Virus record (IMG/VR): IMGVR_UViG_3300028374_000504
Span: 1 to 50,730 of that record
Strand: one strand, 5' to 3'
DNA: 50,730 nt
DNA from: a virus
Positions within the stretch are counted from its first letter, which is position 1; each line of letters begins with the position of its first letter. Position numbers and translations under genes: made by a program. The notes below the pieces were generated by a model. That model searched no databases. It was not told the origin of the DNA and saw only the letters and a program-made list of their open reading frames with translations. This document shows positions 5,916-13,920 of this stretch, one piece after another.

Positions 5916-6219
5916 AATTAAAGAATTAGTCAAAGGTAACACAGTCCAATTTCAACGCGTCGAGTTTGACGAACAGTGTGATGCTTATTGGGAGTTAGAG
6001 GAAGCAGGAGACGATTTTGTCTTCACTGAGTGGTTTGATTCAGCCCTACATGGAGAAACGCATTACGTGCCCGTAGAAACGTTCAAGGGGCGGCTTGTGT
6101 ACTCTGTTGGTGGCTTCGAATTCCCGATTCCATTTCGCGAACTCAAAGGTGGACGTTTCAAAGCAGAAGACAAAGCAATTTACTTTATGCGATGGATCAG
6201 AAAGGCTCTGTCACAATGA
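5908..6219 (+). CDS. hypothetical acidic protein
   Basis: A 103-residue ORF, acidic in its first half (FDEQCDAYWELEEAGDDFVF) and basic at the end (MRWIRKALSQ). A proline-rich strand segment (GGFEFPIPFRELKGG) lies in the middle. It overlaps both neighbours by a few bases, fitting the surrounding operon. No catalytic motif, membrane segment or known family is evident. Confidence 0.65.
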   Translation: MSKIKELVKGNTVQFQRVEFDEQCDAYWELEEAGDDFVFTEWFDSALHGETHYVPVETFKGRLVYSVGGFEFPIPFRELKGGRFKAEDKAIYFMRWIRKALSQ

Positions 6220-6431
6220 CTCGTAAACGGCATTGTGGAATAGCAATATCCACAAAACACAGAGCCGACCCATACATATCTTTCTTCGGCACGTCACATC
6301 ATGGCAAAAATCTTGTTATCGATCTCACGCGAAACTCCTGCAACGTTCGCAGAAATATTATATATGGTTTTGACGACCAACGAAAACAATTCGAACATTT
6401 TTTTACAAAATATTTTAAGGTATTTGAATGA
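6216..6431 (+). CDS. small RHC-motif protein upstream of DHFR
   Basis: A 71-residue ORF starting MTRKRHCGIAIS at an ATGA overlap with the previous gene and ending in an ATGA overlap with DHFR. Arg-His-Cys occupies residues 5-7. The middle is His/Gly-containing (FFGTSHHGKNLVIDL) with one more Cys, and the end is basic and aromatic (FEHFFTKYFKVFE). It is embedded in the nucleotide-metabolism operon but shows no enzyme motif. Confidence 0.62.
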   Translation: MTRKRHCGIAISTKHRADPYISFFGTSHHGKNLVIDLTRNSCNVRRNIIYGFDDQRKQFEHFFTKYFKVFE

Positions 6432-6937
6432 AGATTTTTCATATAGTTGCTGTTTCTAAAAACAATGTTATTGGAAACAAAGGTTCGATCCCGTGGAAAA
6501 ACAGTCATGATATGAAAAGGTTTAAAGAACTAACCTTAAACCATGCGGTTTTGATGGGTCGAAAAACATGGGAATCATTACCTAAGAAATATAGACCATT
6601 GCTAAACAGATATAATGCAATTTTATCAAGAACGAAAAAGGAGTCTGGTTCCCCTGATTATGACTTTTATACCGATATCGATGCATCTATTCAAGCTTGC
6701 AAAGGTAAGGGGTACAGTGAATTATATGTGATTGGTGGTGAAGAAATTTATAGGCAAACAAAAGAGATTGTTGATGAAATCAGAATGACAGTTATCGAGG
6801 AATTACATGAAGGAGACGCCTTTTATCCGCAAATTAAAGAAATGGGCCTACCACCGGGCAACACGTTTCGATGCTCGTATATCGAGGATTATGATGGGTA
6901 CCATTTTAAAGATTATACAAAGGATGTTCCCTTCTAA
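6428..6937 (+). CDS. folA: dihydrofolate reductase
   Basis: Reduces dihydrofolate to tetrahydrofolate with NADPH, regenerating the cofactor used by ThyA (1535) and by any PanB-type hydroxymethyltransferase (21445). The 169-residue length is normal. Family landmarks: IVAVSKNNVIGNKGSIPW at the N-terminus, MGRKTWESLP near residue 43, and the dinucleotide-binding YVIGGEEIY near residue 100. It starts in an ATGA overlap. The C-terminus (GYHFKDYTKD) is complete. Confidence 0.97.
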   Translation: MKIFHIVAVSKNNVIGNKGSIPWKNSHDMKRFKELTLNHAVLMGRKTWESLPKKYRPLLNRYNAILSRTKKESGSPDYDFYTDIDASIQACKGKGYSELYVIGGEEIYRQTKEIVDEIRMTVIEELHEGDAFYPQIKEMGLPPGNTFRCSYIEDYDGYHFKDYTKDVPF

Positions 6938-6956
6938 AAGTGTATCGTTTCCAAGA

Positions 6957-7043
6957 GTGAAGAGAATTCTTCCCTCACTGGTAGCGAATGATTTAATAAC
7001 AATTCAACCAATGACCAGTGGTTTCTGGTTTCTATATGATTAG
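6957..7043 (+). pseudogene. 28-residue fragment resembling the T4 gp23 capsid N-terminal segment
   Basis: After DHFR, a GTG-started reading of 28 codons contains VKRILPSLVANDLITIQPM, then TSGFWFLYD and a stop. As I recall T4 gp23, its segment VRRAIPNLIAFDICGVQPM matches at 9 of 19 positions without gaps, with PTGQVFALRA following. No ribosome site is visible. It looks like a detached piece of a major capsid gene, or a tiny protein mimicking it; the full capsid gene is not in this window. Confidence 0.4.
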
Positions 7044-7251
7044 ATGGTCAGAAATTGCCGACCAACTTATTCACTGGTCGAACGAAAACACGAAATATTT
7101 TTCACAAAGAGCATGTGTTTTTAAACATCACAAATACAACCTAGTTAATATGTTCGTATTTCGTGATTCGGATGGAGTAAAAAATCCTGATATGATCTTC
7201 ACTGACGTAGAAAACGAAAACATCGTTAGAAAAAATCTATTTAAGCTTTAA
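7036..7251 (+). CDS. small hypothetical protein (possible divergent RHC-set member)
   Basis: A 71-residue ORF, MIRWSEIADQLIHW..., overlapping the gp23-like fragment's stop. It contains QRACVFKHHKYN, in which Arg-Ala-Cys-Val-Phe resembles the RHCVF of sister ORFs but lies 30 residues in. No Shine-Dalgarno is visible, and the 3' end overlaps the convergent protease gene by 15 bases. Function unknown. Confidence 0.45.
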   Translation: MIRWSEIADQLIHWSNENTKYFSQRACVFKHHKYNLVNMFVFRDSDGVKNPDMIFTDVENENIVRKNLFKL

Positions 7252-8067
7252 ATAAATATCAATAAAGTTTTTAGTATCTTCGAATGTTGTACCGAATGTT
7301 ATTTCGTCAAAAGTAGTAAAATGACTATGTACAACACCGATGAGCCTTCCTTTTTTATCGAATACAGCGCTACCTGAATTCCCCGGAGCAATTCTGAGTG
7401 AATATACAGCCATTACATCTTGTGATGAATGCCAATTTTCGTCATATCCATTAAAAATTCCCCTCAATATTGGTACCATATTAAATTTATAAGAGTAGTA
7501 CCCTTTAGGTGCGCCAACAACGTACACTTCATCACCGCGAATCGGCGCGTTTGGAGCCAATTTGACCGCTGGTCTATGAAAATCTTTCGCAAATACCACA
7601 CACATATCATCATATGTATTTCTTTTTAAAATCTTCACTTGTGAGGTTTCGCCATCTAATGCACGTACAACATTTTTAAGTGACCCAACGTGACCTTCTA
7701 AAGCTAGTTTAATGATTGTTTTCGGAGAAATGGAACACACATGTTCGTTAGTCAATATATAAGATCCACTACTTGTTTCACGAATCACTGCTGCTGAACC
7801 AGTGCCTATAACCGTTTCTTTTTTTGTTATCGAATCTACAAAGGTTTGTTCGAATCTTACAAAACTTCTTGTATCAATCTTTTTCGCTGCTGTTGTATGT
7901 TTGTATGGGCCTGCCTCCGGTAAGACTGCAATACTATCAGCTTTGATGGTCGTTTTGAGTACACTATTACGATCACTTATGAGGTGTGTGGCACCCCACA
8001 TAAACATGAAAAGGGTAAAAGTTATTACCGTTATGGACAAAGTTGGGTTATCTTTAAAGTAGAACAT
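7237..8067 (-). CDS. membrane-anchored trypsin-like serine protease
   Basis: A 276-residue protein on the - strand with a strong ribosome site (GGAGGAATAATAG before ATG at 8067). A hydrophobic segment at about residues 9-30 should anchor it in the inner membrane with the rest in the periplasm. The chymotrypsin-fold triad is visible: His109 in ILTNEHVC, Asp153 or Asp154 in TYDDMCVVFA, Ser231 in APGNSGSAVF. No PDZ domain follows, unlike DegP or DegS. It lies alone against the direction of the surrounding operons, sharing an upstream region with phoH. It might process host envelope or phage proteins; the target is unknown. Confidence 0.85.
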   Translation of the reverse strand: MFYFKDNPTLSITVITFTLFMFMWGATHLISDRNSVLKTTIKADSIAVLPEAGPYKHTTAAKKIDTRSFVRFEQTFVDSITKKETVIGTGSAAVIRETSSGSYILTNEHVCSISPKTIIKLALEGHVGSLKNVVRALDGETSQVKILKRNTYDDMCVVFAKDFHRPAVKLAPNAPIRGDEVYVVGAPKGYYSYKFNMVPILRGIFNGYDENWHSSQDVMAVYSLRIAPGNSGSAVFDKKGRLIGVVHSHFTTFDEITFGTTFEDTKNFIDIYLKLK

Positions 8068-8195
8068 CTATTATTCCTCCGCTAAGATTAATTAGCATTC
8101 TTGGACGAGTAAACGGTAAAAAAAGAATTATGTGCTCAAATGTGAACGTGTGTAGATAATTAGTATGAATTAATAACCCTTGGAGGTTCTTGTAA
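8068..8195. promoter_or_regulatory. divergent intergenic region between protease and phoH
   Basis: The only divergent gene pair in the window. Toward phoH, a -10-like GATAAT at 8155-8160 lies 35 bases before the ATG, with TTGGAGG as ribosome site; its -35 region is poor. Toward the protease, GGAGG lies just inside this region. No T4-type late element (TATAAATA) is seen. Confidence 0.35.
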
Positions 8196-9428
8196 ATGAG
8201 CAAGATTTTGTTTGACACCAACGTTTTAATTGACAATCCTGAATTACTGGAGACTTACGATTTTGATAAAGATGAAGTATTAATACCAATGGCAGTGCTG
8301 GAAGAGATCGATCGCCTTAAAAGTAAGAAGGGAATTGCTGGCTACAATGCCCGAAGATTGATTGAAAATTTGTTGGGTTATGAAGAAAACATTGAATATC
8401 TCAAGTCAGACAAAAGAGATAGTGTAGACAACATTGTTGTAGATCTTGCTTCGGCTCACGAAGCCGCGTTAATTACACAAGATAAACTGCTTAAAATTAA
8501 AGCTAATTCAGCGAAGGTTCTCACATTAGAACCTAATCCATTTCAAGATTCAACACGTGTATACACTGGCCATGAGGAAATATACGCTCATAGTGAAATA
8601 ATCGATTCGTTGTATAGGGATGGTTATGTGCTGCCGGACGAAATTCCAGAGGATGTAGAATATATCGAAAATAAGTATATTGTATTTAAAAATATTGATG
8701 GGACAAAACAATCGGCCATCGGCAGATGTAAAAATCAACGTATCGTTAAAATATTTGCTGATTATGTTGGAAAAAAGAGTGTGTGGGGGTTGAATCCACG
8801 TAACATTGAGCAAACCTTGGCTATGGATGCATTGTTGGATCCTGATATCAAAGTGGTATCTTTGGTAGGCATTGCAGGCAGCGGTAAAACACTCCTAGCA
8901 CTTGCCGCCGGTTTAACTCAAATTTTTGGCAGAGGAAATAGAGAAAAGATATATAGAAAGATGATTGTTGCTCGACCAATTCAAACACTAGGTCAAGATG
9001 TAGGTTACCTCCCCGGCGAGTTATCAGAAAAACTAGATCCGTGGTTAGGTCCAATTTATGACAACTTGGAATTTCTCGCCGGAAATAACCCCCAACGTGT
9101 AGACGGGTGGTTTGAAAAGCAAAAGATTGAAGTTGAGGCAATTGCCTATATTCGCGGTCGATCGATCAATAACAGTTTTATTTTGATTGACGAGGCACAA
9201 AATTTGTCTCCTCATGAAATGAAAACGATCTTAACAAGAGTTGGAAATAACACTAAGATAATCTTAACCGGTGATGTTGAACAGATTGACAATAGAAGCT
9301 TATGCGAGTATTCTAATGGTTTAACACACATGGTTCAACGAATGAAAAACTTTAGTGTATTTTCGCACATAACATTAACAAAAGGAGAGCGGTCCGAAGT
9401 GGCTTCATTGGCAGCTAAACATTTATGA
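8196..9428 (+). CDS. phoH: PhoH-like ATPase with N-terminal PIN domain
   Basis: A 410-residue PhoH2-type protein. Residues 1-130 form a PIN nuclease domain (FDTNVLID with Asp7, a VLEEIDRLK acidic pair, then DNIVVDLA and LITQDKLL). The PhoH ATPase follows with Walker A GIAGSGKT near residue 230, ARPIQTLGQDVGYLPG and Walker B ILIDEAQN. PIN-PhoH proteins in bacteria are linked to RNA unwinding and cleavage; phoH is a frequent auxiliary gene in marine phages, with an unsettled role. The ATG follows GGAGG, and the stop overlaps the next gene. Confidence 0.95.
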   Translation: MSKILFDTNVLIDNPELLETYDFDKDEVLIPMAVLEEIDRLKSKKGIAGYNARRLIENLLGYEENIEYLKSDKRDSVDNIVVDLASAHEAALITQDKLLKIKANSAKVLTLEPNPFQDSTRVYTGHEEIYAHSEIIDSLYRDGYVLPDEIPEDVEYIENKYIVFKNIDGTKQSAIGRCKNQRIVKIFADYVGKKSVWGLNPRNIEQTLAMDALLDPDIKVVSLVGIAGSGKTLLALAAGLTQIFGRGNREKIYRKMIVARPIQTLGQDVGYLPGELSEKLDPWLGPIYDNLEFLAGNNPQRVDGWFEKQKIEVEAIAYIRGRSINNSFILIDEAQNLSPHEMKTILTRVGNNTKIILTGDVEQIDNRSLCEYSNGLTHMVQRMKNFSVFSHITLTKGERSEVASLAAKHL

Positions 9429-10096
9429 GCATCAAGTTTGTCAAATATATACAAGAAAACTATTATAAATCAGGTCAGACTAAAATGTTCGGGACTATCC
9501 CAATTGTAGTGAAAGACGATTTCGTTGAAGACATTAATATTGAAAATATTAAGGAAAAAGTAGAGTCTCTTTTACCTGCACATTTAGTTAACGGGATAGA
9601 TATAATCTACATCGGCGAATTTCAAGAGTTGCATGATAAGGAAGTGAATGCATTGTACCTTGATGGAGCTATATATATTACTAATGTTCAAACTTCTGAG
9701 CAAGATTTGATCGATGATTTAGTTCATGAAACAGCTCATTTTGTGGAAGAAAAATATACAGCCGATATTTATGGAGATTCAGATATGGAGTGGGAGTTTT
9801 TGCGCAAGCGAAAGAAATTAAATTCCATTCTAAGACAGGAAGGTTACCACACACCGGATAACTTTCACAAAGAACTGGAGTATAATCTAAATATTGATAA
9901 TTTTTTGTATAGAGAAGTGGGATATCCGAAACTTAGAGAATTGACAAATGGGATATTTTTGTCAGCATACTCCATTACAAATGTGAGAGAATATTTTGCC
10001 ATTGGGTTTGAATATTATTTTCTAAGAGATAAAAATGACGTAGCATCTTGTTGTCCGGGCATATTTAGGATACTACAAAAATTAACCGAGGGATAA
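9425..10096 (+). CDS. putative zinc metallopeptidase (lethal-factor/PPEP-like)
   Basis: A 223-residue protein with a zincin motif HETAH at residues 101-105, inside DDLVHETAHFVEE, and a later REYFAIGFEYYF segment whose Glu residues could give the third zinc ligand. This arrangement recalls anthrax lethal-factor-like and Pro-Pro endopeptidase folds, but the assignment rests on motif layout only. No signal peptide, so it should act in the cytoplasm or on the virion. It is coupled to phoH by an ATGA overlap. Confidence 0.6.
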   Translation: MSIKFVKYIQENYYKSGQTKMFGTIPIVVKDDFVEDINIENIKEKVESLLPAHLVNGIDIIYIGEFQELHDKEVNALYLDGAIYITNVQTSEQDLIDDLVHETAHFVEEKYTADIYGDSDMEWEFLRKRKKLNSILRQEGYHTPDNFHKELEYNLNIDNFLYREVGYPKLRELTNGIFLSAYSITNVREYFAIGFEYYFLRDKNDVASCCPGIFRILQKLTEG

Positions 10097-10099
10097 AAG

Positions 10100-10393
10100 A
10101 TGAATTACAAAATTAAAAAATCAAAACGCGGGGATACTTTAACAGTTGTCGTAACTCTACCGAAGCTAGAAAGTTATGATAAAAGTTACAAGATAGATGC
10201 CATGCGTATACTACGTGAATTGGATGAGGTCACTAAAATAGTAAGAATTTTGTCTAATAAAACAGTCGAAGCTTCTGTAGAAGAAGATGTTGTTGTAGAA
10301 TATGAATATCTTTTGCAAAAAGAAAAGAAAAAGACTACGACTAAAAAGACTACGACTAAAACCAAGAAAGAAGAAACGACGAGTGATGAATGA
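10100..10393 (+). CDS. hypothetical protein with Lys/Thr repeat tail
   Basis: A 97-residue protein: an N-terminal strand-rich basic part (MNYKIKKSKRGDTLTVVVTL), a helical middle and a low-complexity tail of KKTTTKKTTTKTKKE. The tail is encoded by a perfect 15-bp tandem repeat. Such tails are likely disordered and may bind nucleic acid. The end overlaps the nuclease gene start by an ATGA, so the two are probably co-translated; partnership is inference. Confidence 0.6.
   Translation: MNYKIKKSKRGDTLTVVVTLPKLESYDKSYKIDAMRILRELDEVTKIVRILSNKTVEASVEEDVVVEYEYLLQKEKKKTTTKKTTTKTKKEETTSDE
10330..10359 (+). repeat. 15-bp perfect tandem duplication in the KTTT tail
   Basis: AAAGACTACGACTAA occurs twice in tandem (10330-10344 and 10345-10359), encoding the repeated Lys-Thr-Thr-Thr-Lys of the preceding ORF's tail. 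Being a multiple of three, copy-number change keeps the frame and only changes tail length. Confidence 0.85.
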
Positions 10394-11265
10394 GTGAAAA
10401 ATTCAACAAAATACTAAAGTATTGGAATAAATCACAAAAGCGCCCATTCGCAGATAAAACGGTCAAAAAGATATCGTTTTCACAATTCAGCAATTGGACA
10501 ACCTGTCCACATTTGCATTATTTAATTTCTATAGCTAAGAAGCTGGGGTACCGGGATACTGATTATACAGCTTTTGGATACCCCATGCATGAAGCTCTCC
10601 AGTTGATGATGTTATCGAAACAATTGGACGAAGAAATGTCGCCCGAAGAAATTTATAACTTCTTTATCAAACGATATGAAGCCAATATTCAAAAGATTGT
10701 TGCAAATGACAATATAAACAAAACAGAATTATCACATGACAAAGTGATAGAATTTGCTACAGCAGCGAAGGCATACCTACCAAAAATCTACGGTTTTATG
10801 ACTGACACATTTGGTAATTATCAAGTTATCGAGACCGAGCGGTCCATAAAACAATTTCTTGATCATTCGACAGAAAATTATCAATATCAGTTTCGTGGTG
10901 AAATCGATTTAGTTCTTGAGAATAATAAAACTCACATTATTGATTGGAAAACTTCCAATCGTGGTTGGAGTGATTGGAAAAAAGAACAAGAAGTGATCGG
11001 TGATCAAATTAGGTTTTATGCACACTTTTATTCAAAAGCTACTAATATACCTCTGGAAGACATTGAAGCTCATTATATCATTCTTAATACACAAACAGAA
11101 GAAATAGAAAAGTTTACGCCAGAGTTAACTCAGGAAAAGGTAGATGGTATGTTTCAACGTCTTCATTCTATGTTGTTCAATGCCTTTGAGCGTGAATATT
11201 ATCCAAAGGGTTCATGTGGTTTATATTGCGAGTGTAAAAAATACTATGATAGCTTAACAGAATAA
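10390..11265 (+). CDS. PD-(D/E)XK nuclease, RecB/Cas4-like
   Basis: A 291-residue nuclease of the PD-(D/E)XK superfamily. The core is GEID (Glu171, Asp173) followed by HIIDWKTS (Asp185, Lys187) and a QIRFYAHFYSKA motif. One Cys near the N-terminus (Cys39, in TTCPHLHY) and a C-terminal cluster Cys276-X3-Cys280-X-Cys282 resemble the iron-sulfur staple of AddB, Cas4 and related exonucleases. No Cas genes are present, so a phage recombination or DNA-processing role is more likely. It starts in an ATGA overlap. Confidence 0.85.
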   Translation: MSEKFNKILKYWNKSQKRPFADKTVKKISFSQFSNWTTCPHLHYLISIAKKLGYRDTDYTAFGYPMHEALQLMMLSKQLDEEMSPEEIYNFFIKRYEANIQKIVANDNINKTELSHDKVIEFATAAKAYLPKIYGFMTDTFGNYQVIETERSIKQFLDHSTENYQYQFRGEIDLVLENNKTHIIDWKTSNRGWSDWKKEQEVIGDQIRFYAHFYSKATNIPLEDIEAHYIILNTQTEEIEKFTPELTQEKVDGMFQRLHSMLFNAFEREYYPKGSCGLYCECKKYYDSLTE

Positions 11266-11276
11266 CGTAGAAGTGG

Positions 11277-11313
11277 TATAAATGTCTTATGTGTTAACTT
11301 CTTACATAAGACA
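11277..11313 (+). promoter_or_regulatory. late-promoter-like box overlapping a perfect hairpin
   Basis: TATAAATG at 11277-11284 differs by one base from the T4 late promoter consensus TATAAATA. It overlaps a perfect 10-bp inverted repeat, TGTCTTATGT (11283-11292) and ACATAAGACA (11304-11313), with an 11-base loop. The hairpin ends directly at AGGA before the glycosyltransferase ATG at 11319. This could be a promoter with a 5' hairpin or a translation-control element at the head of the glycan operon. Confidence 0.4.
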
Positions 11314-11318
11314 GGATT

Positions 11319-12632
11319 ATGACTCGACGAGCTTTAAAGAAAAAAAAGAAACAACTACCTAAAAAAAAGATCAAGGTTTTTGCAATCGGTGATCATCCTT
11401 TCATGCCTTCTGGCGTAGGACACCAATGCAAAATTATCTACAATGCACTACTGGAATCTGGTGATTTTGAAATCCTCGCTCTTGGCGGTGCAACAAAACA
11501 TGAAAATTATGCTATGCAGCAATCGCCGGAATACGGTGAAGAATTTCGGATTCTTCCTATTAACGGTTATGGTGAGCCTAATTTAATTCGTTCTATTCTG
11601 CATCAAGAAAAACCTGATATACTCTGGTTTATGACTGACCCTCGTTTTTATACGTGGTTGTGGGAAATGGAAGACGAAATCCGAGCGCATATTCCAATGG
11701 TTTATTATCACGTGTGGGACAATTACCCATACCCATACTATAACAAAAATTATTATGACTCAACTGACGCAATTATGTGCATTTCAAAATTAACGCATGA
11801 TATTGTTAAGGAAGTTGGTACAGATAAGATTTATTCTGAATATGTTCCGCATTCTGTTGATTCCAACATCTTTCGTCCGCTCAATGACGCTGAAATGGAT
11901 GACGTAATGCATAACGGGATTCAACTTCCTGAAGAATTGATGAACAAACCATTTAAAGTTTTTTGGAATAACAGAAACGCGCGAAGAAAGCAATCTGGCT
12001 CGCTTGTATACTGGTTCGGTAAATTTGTAGAAAAAGTAGGAAAAGAAAATGCATTATTGATCATGCATACAGACCCACGTGACCCTCACGGTCAGGATTT
12101 GGTGAAAGTAATCAAACGATGGGGCTTGGAGAAAAATGTTGTTCTTTCTACACAGAAATATGAGCCACAACATTTGAATGTATTATACAACTTGGCCGAT
12201 TGTGTTATTTCTGTTTCAGACGCCGAAGGTTGGGGATTATCGATTACTGAGTCCCTTTCATCGGCCACACCAGTCATTGTGACGCTCACAGGCGGCATGC
12301 AAGACCAAGTTCGCGACGATGAGGGTGAGTGGTACGGCATCGGCATAGAACCTTCCTCGAAGGCCGTAATTGGCTCTCAGGAGGTGCCATATATTTACGA
12401 AGACCGTCTTAACGGAGACGATGTTGTTGACGCACTCATGGAAATGTATAATATGAGTGATGAAGAACGTAAAACATTAGGTCAGAAAGGTCGCGACCGT
12501 GCCCTGCGAGATTACAACTTTGAAGGTTTTTGTCAGCAATGGGTTGACATACTGACAAAAGTTCACGAAGACCACTCATCATGGCCAAACAAAAAATATG
12601 ACACTGCTTGGGAAATAAAGGAAATTGAATGA
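11319..12632 (+). CDS. glycosyltransferase, GT4-like (GT-B fold)
   Basis: A 437-residue retaining-type glycosyltransferase. After a basic N-terminus (RRALKKKKKQLPKKK) comes a Rossmann strand and a glycine-containing loop (FAIGDHPFMPSGVGHQ). The C-terminal donor-binding half holds the E-X7-E motif in AEGWGLSITESLSSATPVI near residue 306. First gene of the glycan operon, immediately downstream of a promoter-like box and hairpin. Its stop overlaps the next glycosyltransferase by ATGA. Donor and acceptor sugars cannot be told from sequence. Confidence 0.9.
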   Translation: MTRRALKKKKKQLPKKKIKVFAIGDHPFMPSGVGHQCKIIYNALLESGDFEILALGGATKHENYAMQQSPEYGEEFRILPINGYGEPNLIRSILHQEKPDILWFMTDPRFYTWLWEMEDEIRAHIPMVYYHVWDNYPYPYYNKNYYDSTDAIMCISKLTHDIVKEVGTDKIYSEYVPHSVDSNIFRPLNDAEMDDVMHNGIQLPEELMNKPFKVFWNNRNARRKQSGSLVYWFGKFVEKVGKENALLIMHTDPRDPHGQDLVKVIKRWGLEKNVVLSTQKYEPQHLNVLYNLADCVISVSDAEGWGLSITESLSSATPVIVTLTGGMQDQVRDDEGEWYGIGIEPSSKAVIGSQEVPYIYEDRLNGDDVVDALMEMYNMSDEERKTLGQKGRDRALRDYNFEGFCQQWVDILTKVHEDHSSWPNKKYDTAWEIKEIE

Positions 12633-13897
12633 AACATAGAATACTATTGAAGGGACCGTTCTTGTCGCTTAGTGGATACGGATATCAAGCAAGATTTGCT
12701 TTAGAAGCTATTCGCTCACGCGCAGATTTGTTCGACATTTATATTCAAAATGTTGGTTGGGGCCAAACAAGTTGGCTAACTGATGACAAACAACGCCAAT
12801 GGATTGAAGAAAAGATTCGCAAAACGATCGCGTATTCACAGAGCGGCGGTAAATTTGATGTTAACTTACAGATCACAATTCCTAATGAGATTGAGCAGAA
12901 TGCCCCAGTAAATATTCTTTACACAGCAGGTATTGAAACAACACAAGTTGCACCAGCTTGGTTGCAGGCTATTCAAAATATTGATAAGATGATTGTTGTA
13001 TCTAGTCATTCAAAACAGATTTTTGAAAACACTACTTATGAAATTAAAAATCAACATGAACAAACAGTAGGAAATTTAAAATGCGAGACACCGATTGATG
13101 TTGTAAACTATTGTGTAGGTGACACGAAGGTTGCAAACCCAAAGCTTAGCTTAGATTATGAATTTAATTTTCTTACTATGGCTCAATGGGGTCCGCGGAA
13201 AGACGTGGAAACATTAATCAACTCATTCTTACGAGAATTTTGGAATGAAGAGGTCGGCCTTGTTATTAAAACGTTTATTAAAAACACATCTTTATCAGAC
13301 CGACGCCGTACACAGCAGCGATTGGAAAATATGATCGCGAATATTGATTTACCGAAAGACGAGAAAAAGTGTAAGGTGCATTTAGTTCACGGAGCTATGT
13401 CAAGAGAGGAATTAGATGGATTATATCAAAACCCAAATATTGGAGCCTTTATTACAACTACTCATGGTGAAGGTTTTGGACTTTCTATGTTCGAAAGCGC
13501 TTATAATGCTGTTCCGGTTGTAGCCCCGGGTTGGAGCGGCCATATGGACTTTTTATGCATCGGTTCAAACAAGAAATTCACGGATGTGGAATTCCACCTT
13601 CAGCCAATTCAGAAAGAAGCTGTTTGGGAAGGGGTGTTACAAGAGGGAGCAATGTGGTCGTATGTAAATCCTAGCGATTTCCGTAAGAAGATTCGCTATG
13701 TCTACAATAATCAAGAAGAATGTAACACTCAGGCAAAAGTATTGCAAGAGCACTTATTAGAAAACTTTACACCTGAAAAGAAATATGGCGAGTTTGTTGA
13801 TTCTGTTTTATCAGTTTTGGACGATTTAAATTTGTCTAACGAAGATATTGATAGCTGGCTAGATGACATGGGTGTAGATTTAATAGAAGCTGATTAA
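12629..13897 (+). CDS. glycosyltransferase, GT4-like (GT-B fold)
   Basis: A 422-residue glycosyltransferase. The N-terminal domain begins RILLKGPFLSLSGYGYQAR, the acceptor-side glycine loop. The C-terminal domain has TMAQWGPRKDVETLI and the nucleotide-sugar motif HGEGFGLSMFESAYNAVPVV, where two Glu are spaced as in GT4 enzymes. It resembles its upstream neighbour in layout, and the two may have arisen by duplication; an alignment would be needed to show it. Translationally coupled to the gene before it. Confidence 0.9.
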   Translation: MKHRILLKGPFLSLSGYGYQARFALEAIRSRADLFDIYIQNVGWGQTSWLTDDKQRQWIEEKIRKTIAYSQSGGKFDVNLQITIPNEIEQNAPVNILYTAGIETTQVAPAWLQAIQNIDKMIVVSSHSKQIFENTTYEIKNQHEQTVGNLKCETPIDVVNYCVGDTKVANPKLSLDYEFNFLTMAQWGPRKDVETLINSFLREFWNEEVGLVIKTFIKNTSLSDRRRTQQRLENMIANIDLPKDEKKCKVHLVHGAMSREELDGLYQNPNIGAFITTTHGEGFGLSMFESAYNAVPVVAPGWSGHMDFLCIGSNKKFTDVEFHLQPIQKEAVWEGVLQEGAMWSYVNPSDFRKKIRYVYNNQEECNTQAKVLQEHLLENFTPEKKYGEFVDSVLSVLDDLNLSNEDIDSWLDDMGVDLIEAD

Positions 13898-13920
13898 TTA
13901 AAACCAACAAAGGAAAAAAA

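Noticed and set aside
10390-11265. Cas4 and hence a CRISPR system
   Set aside because: PD-(D/E)XK plus Cys residues also fit phage and AddB-type exonucleases, and no repeat array or other cas gene is seen.
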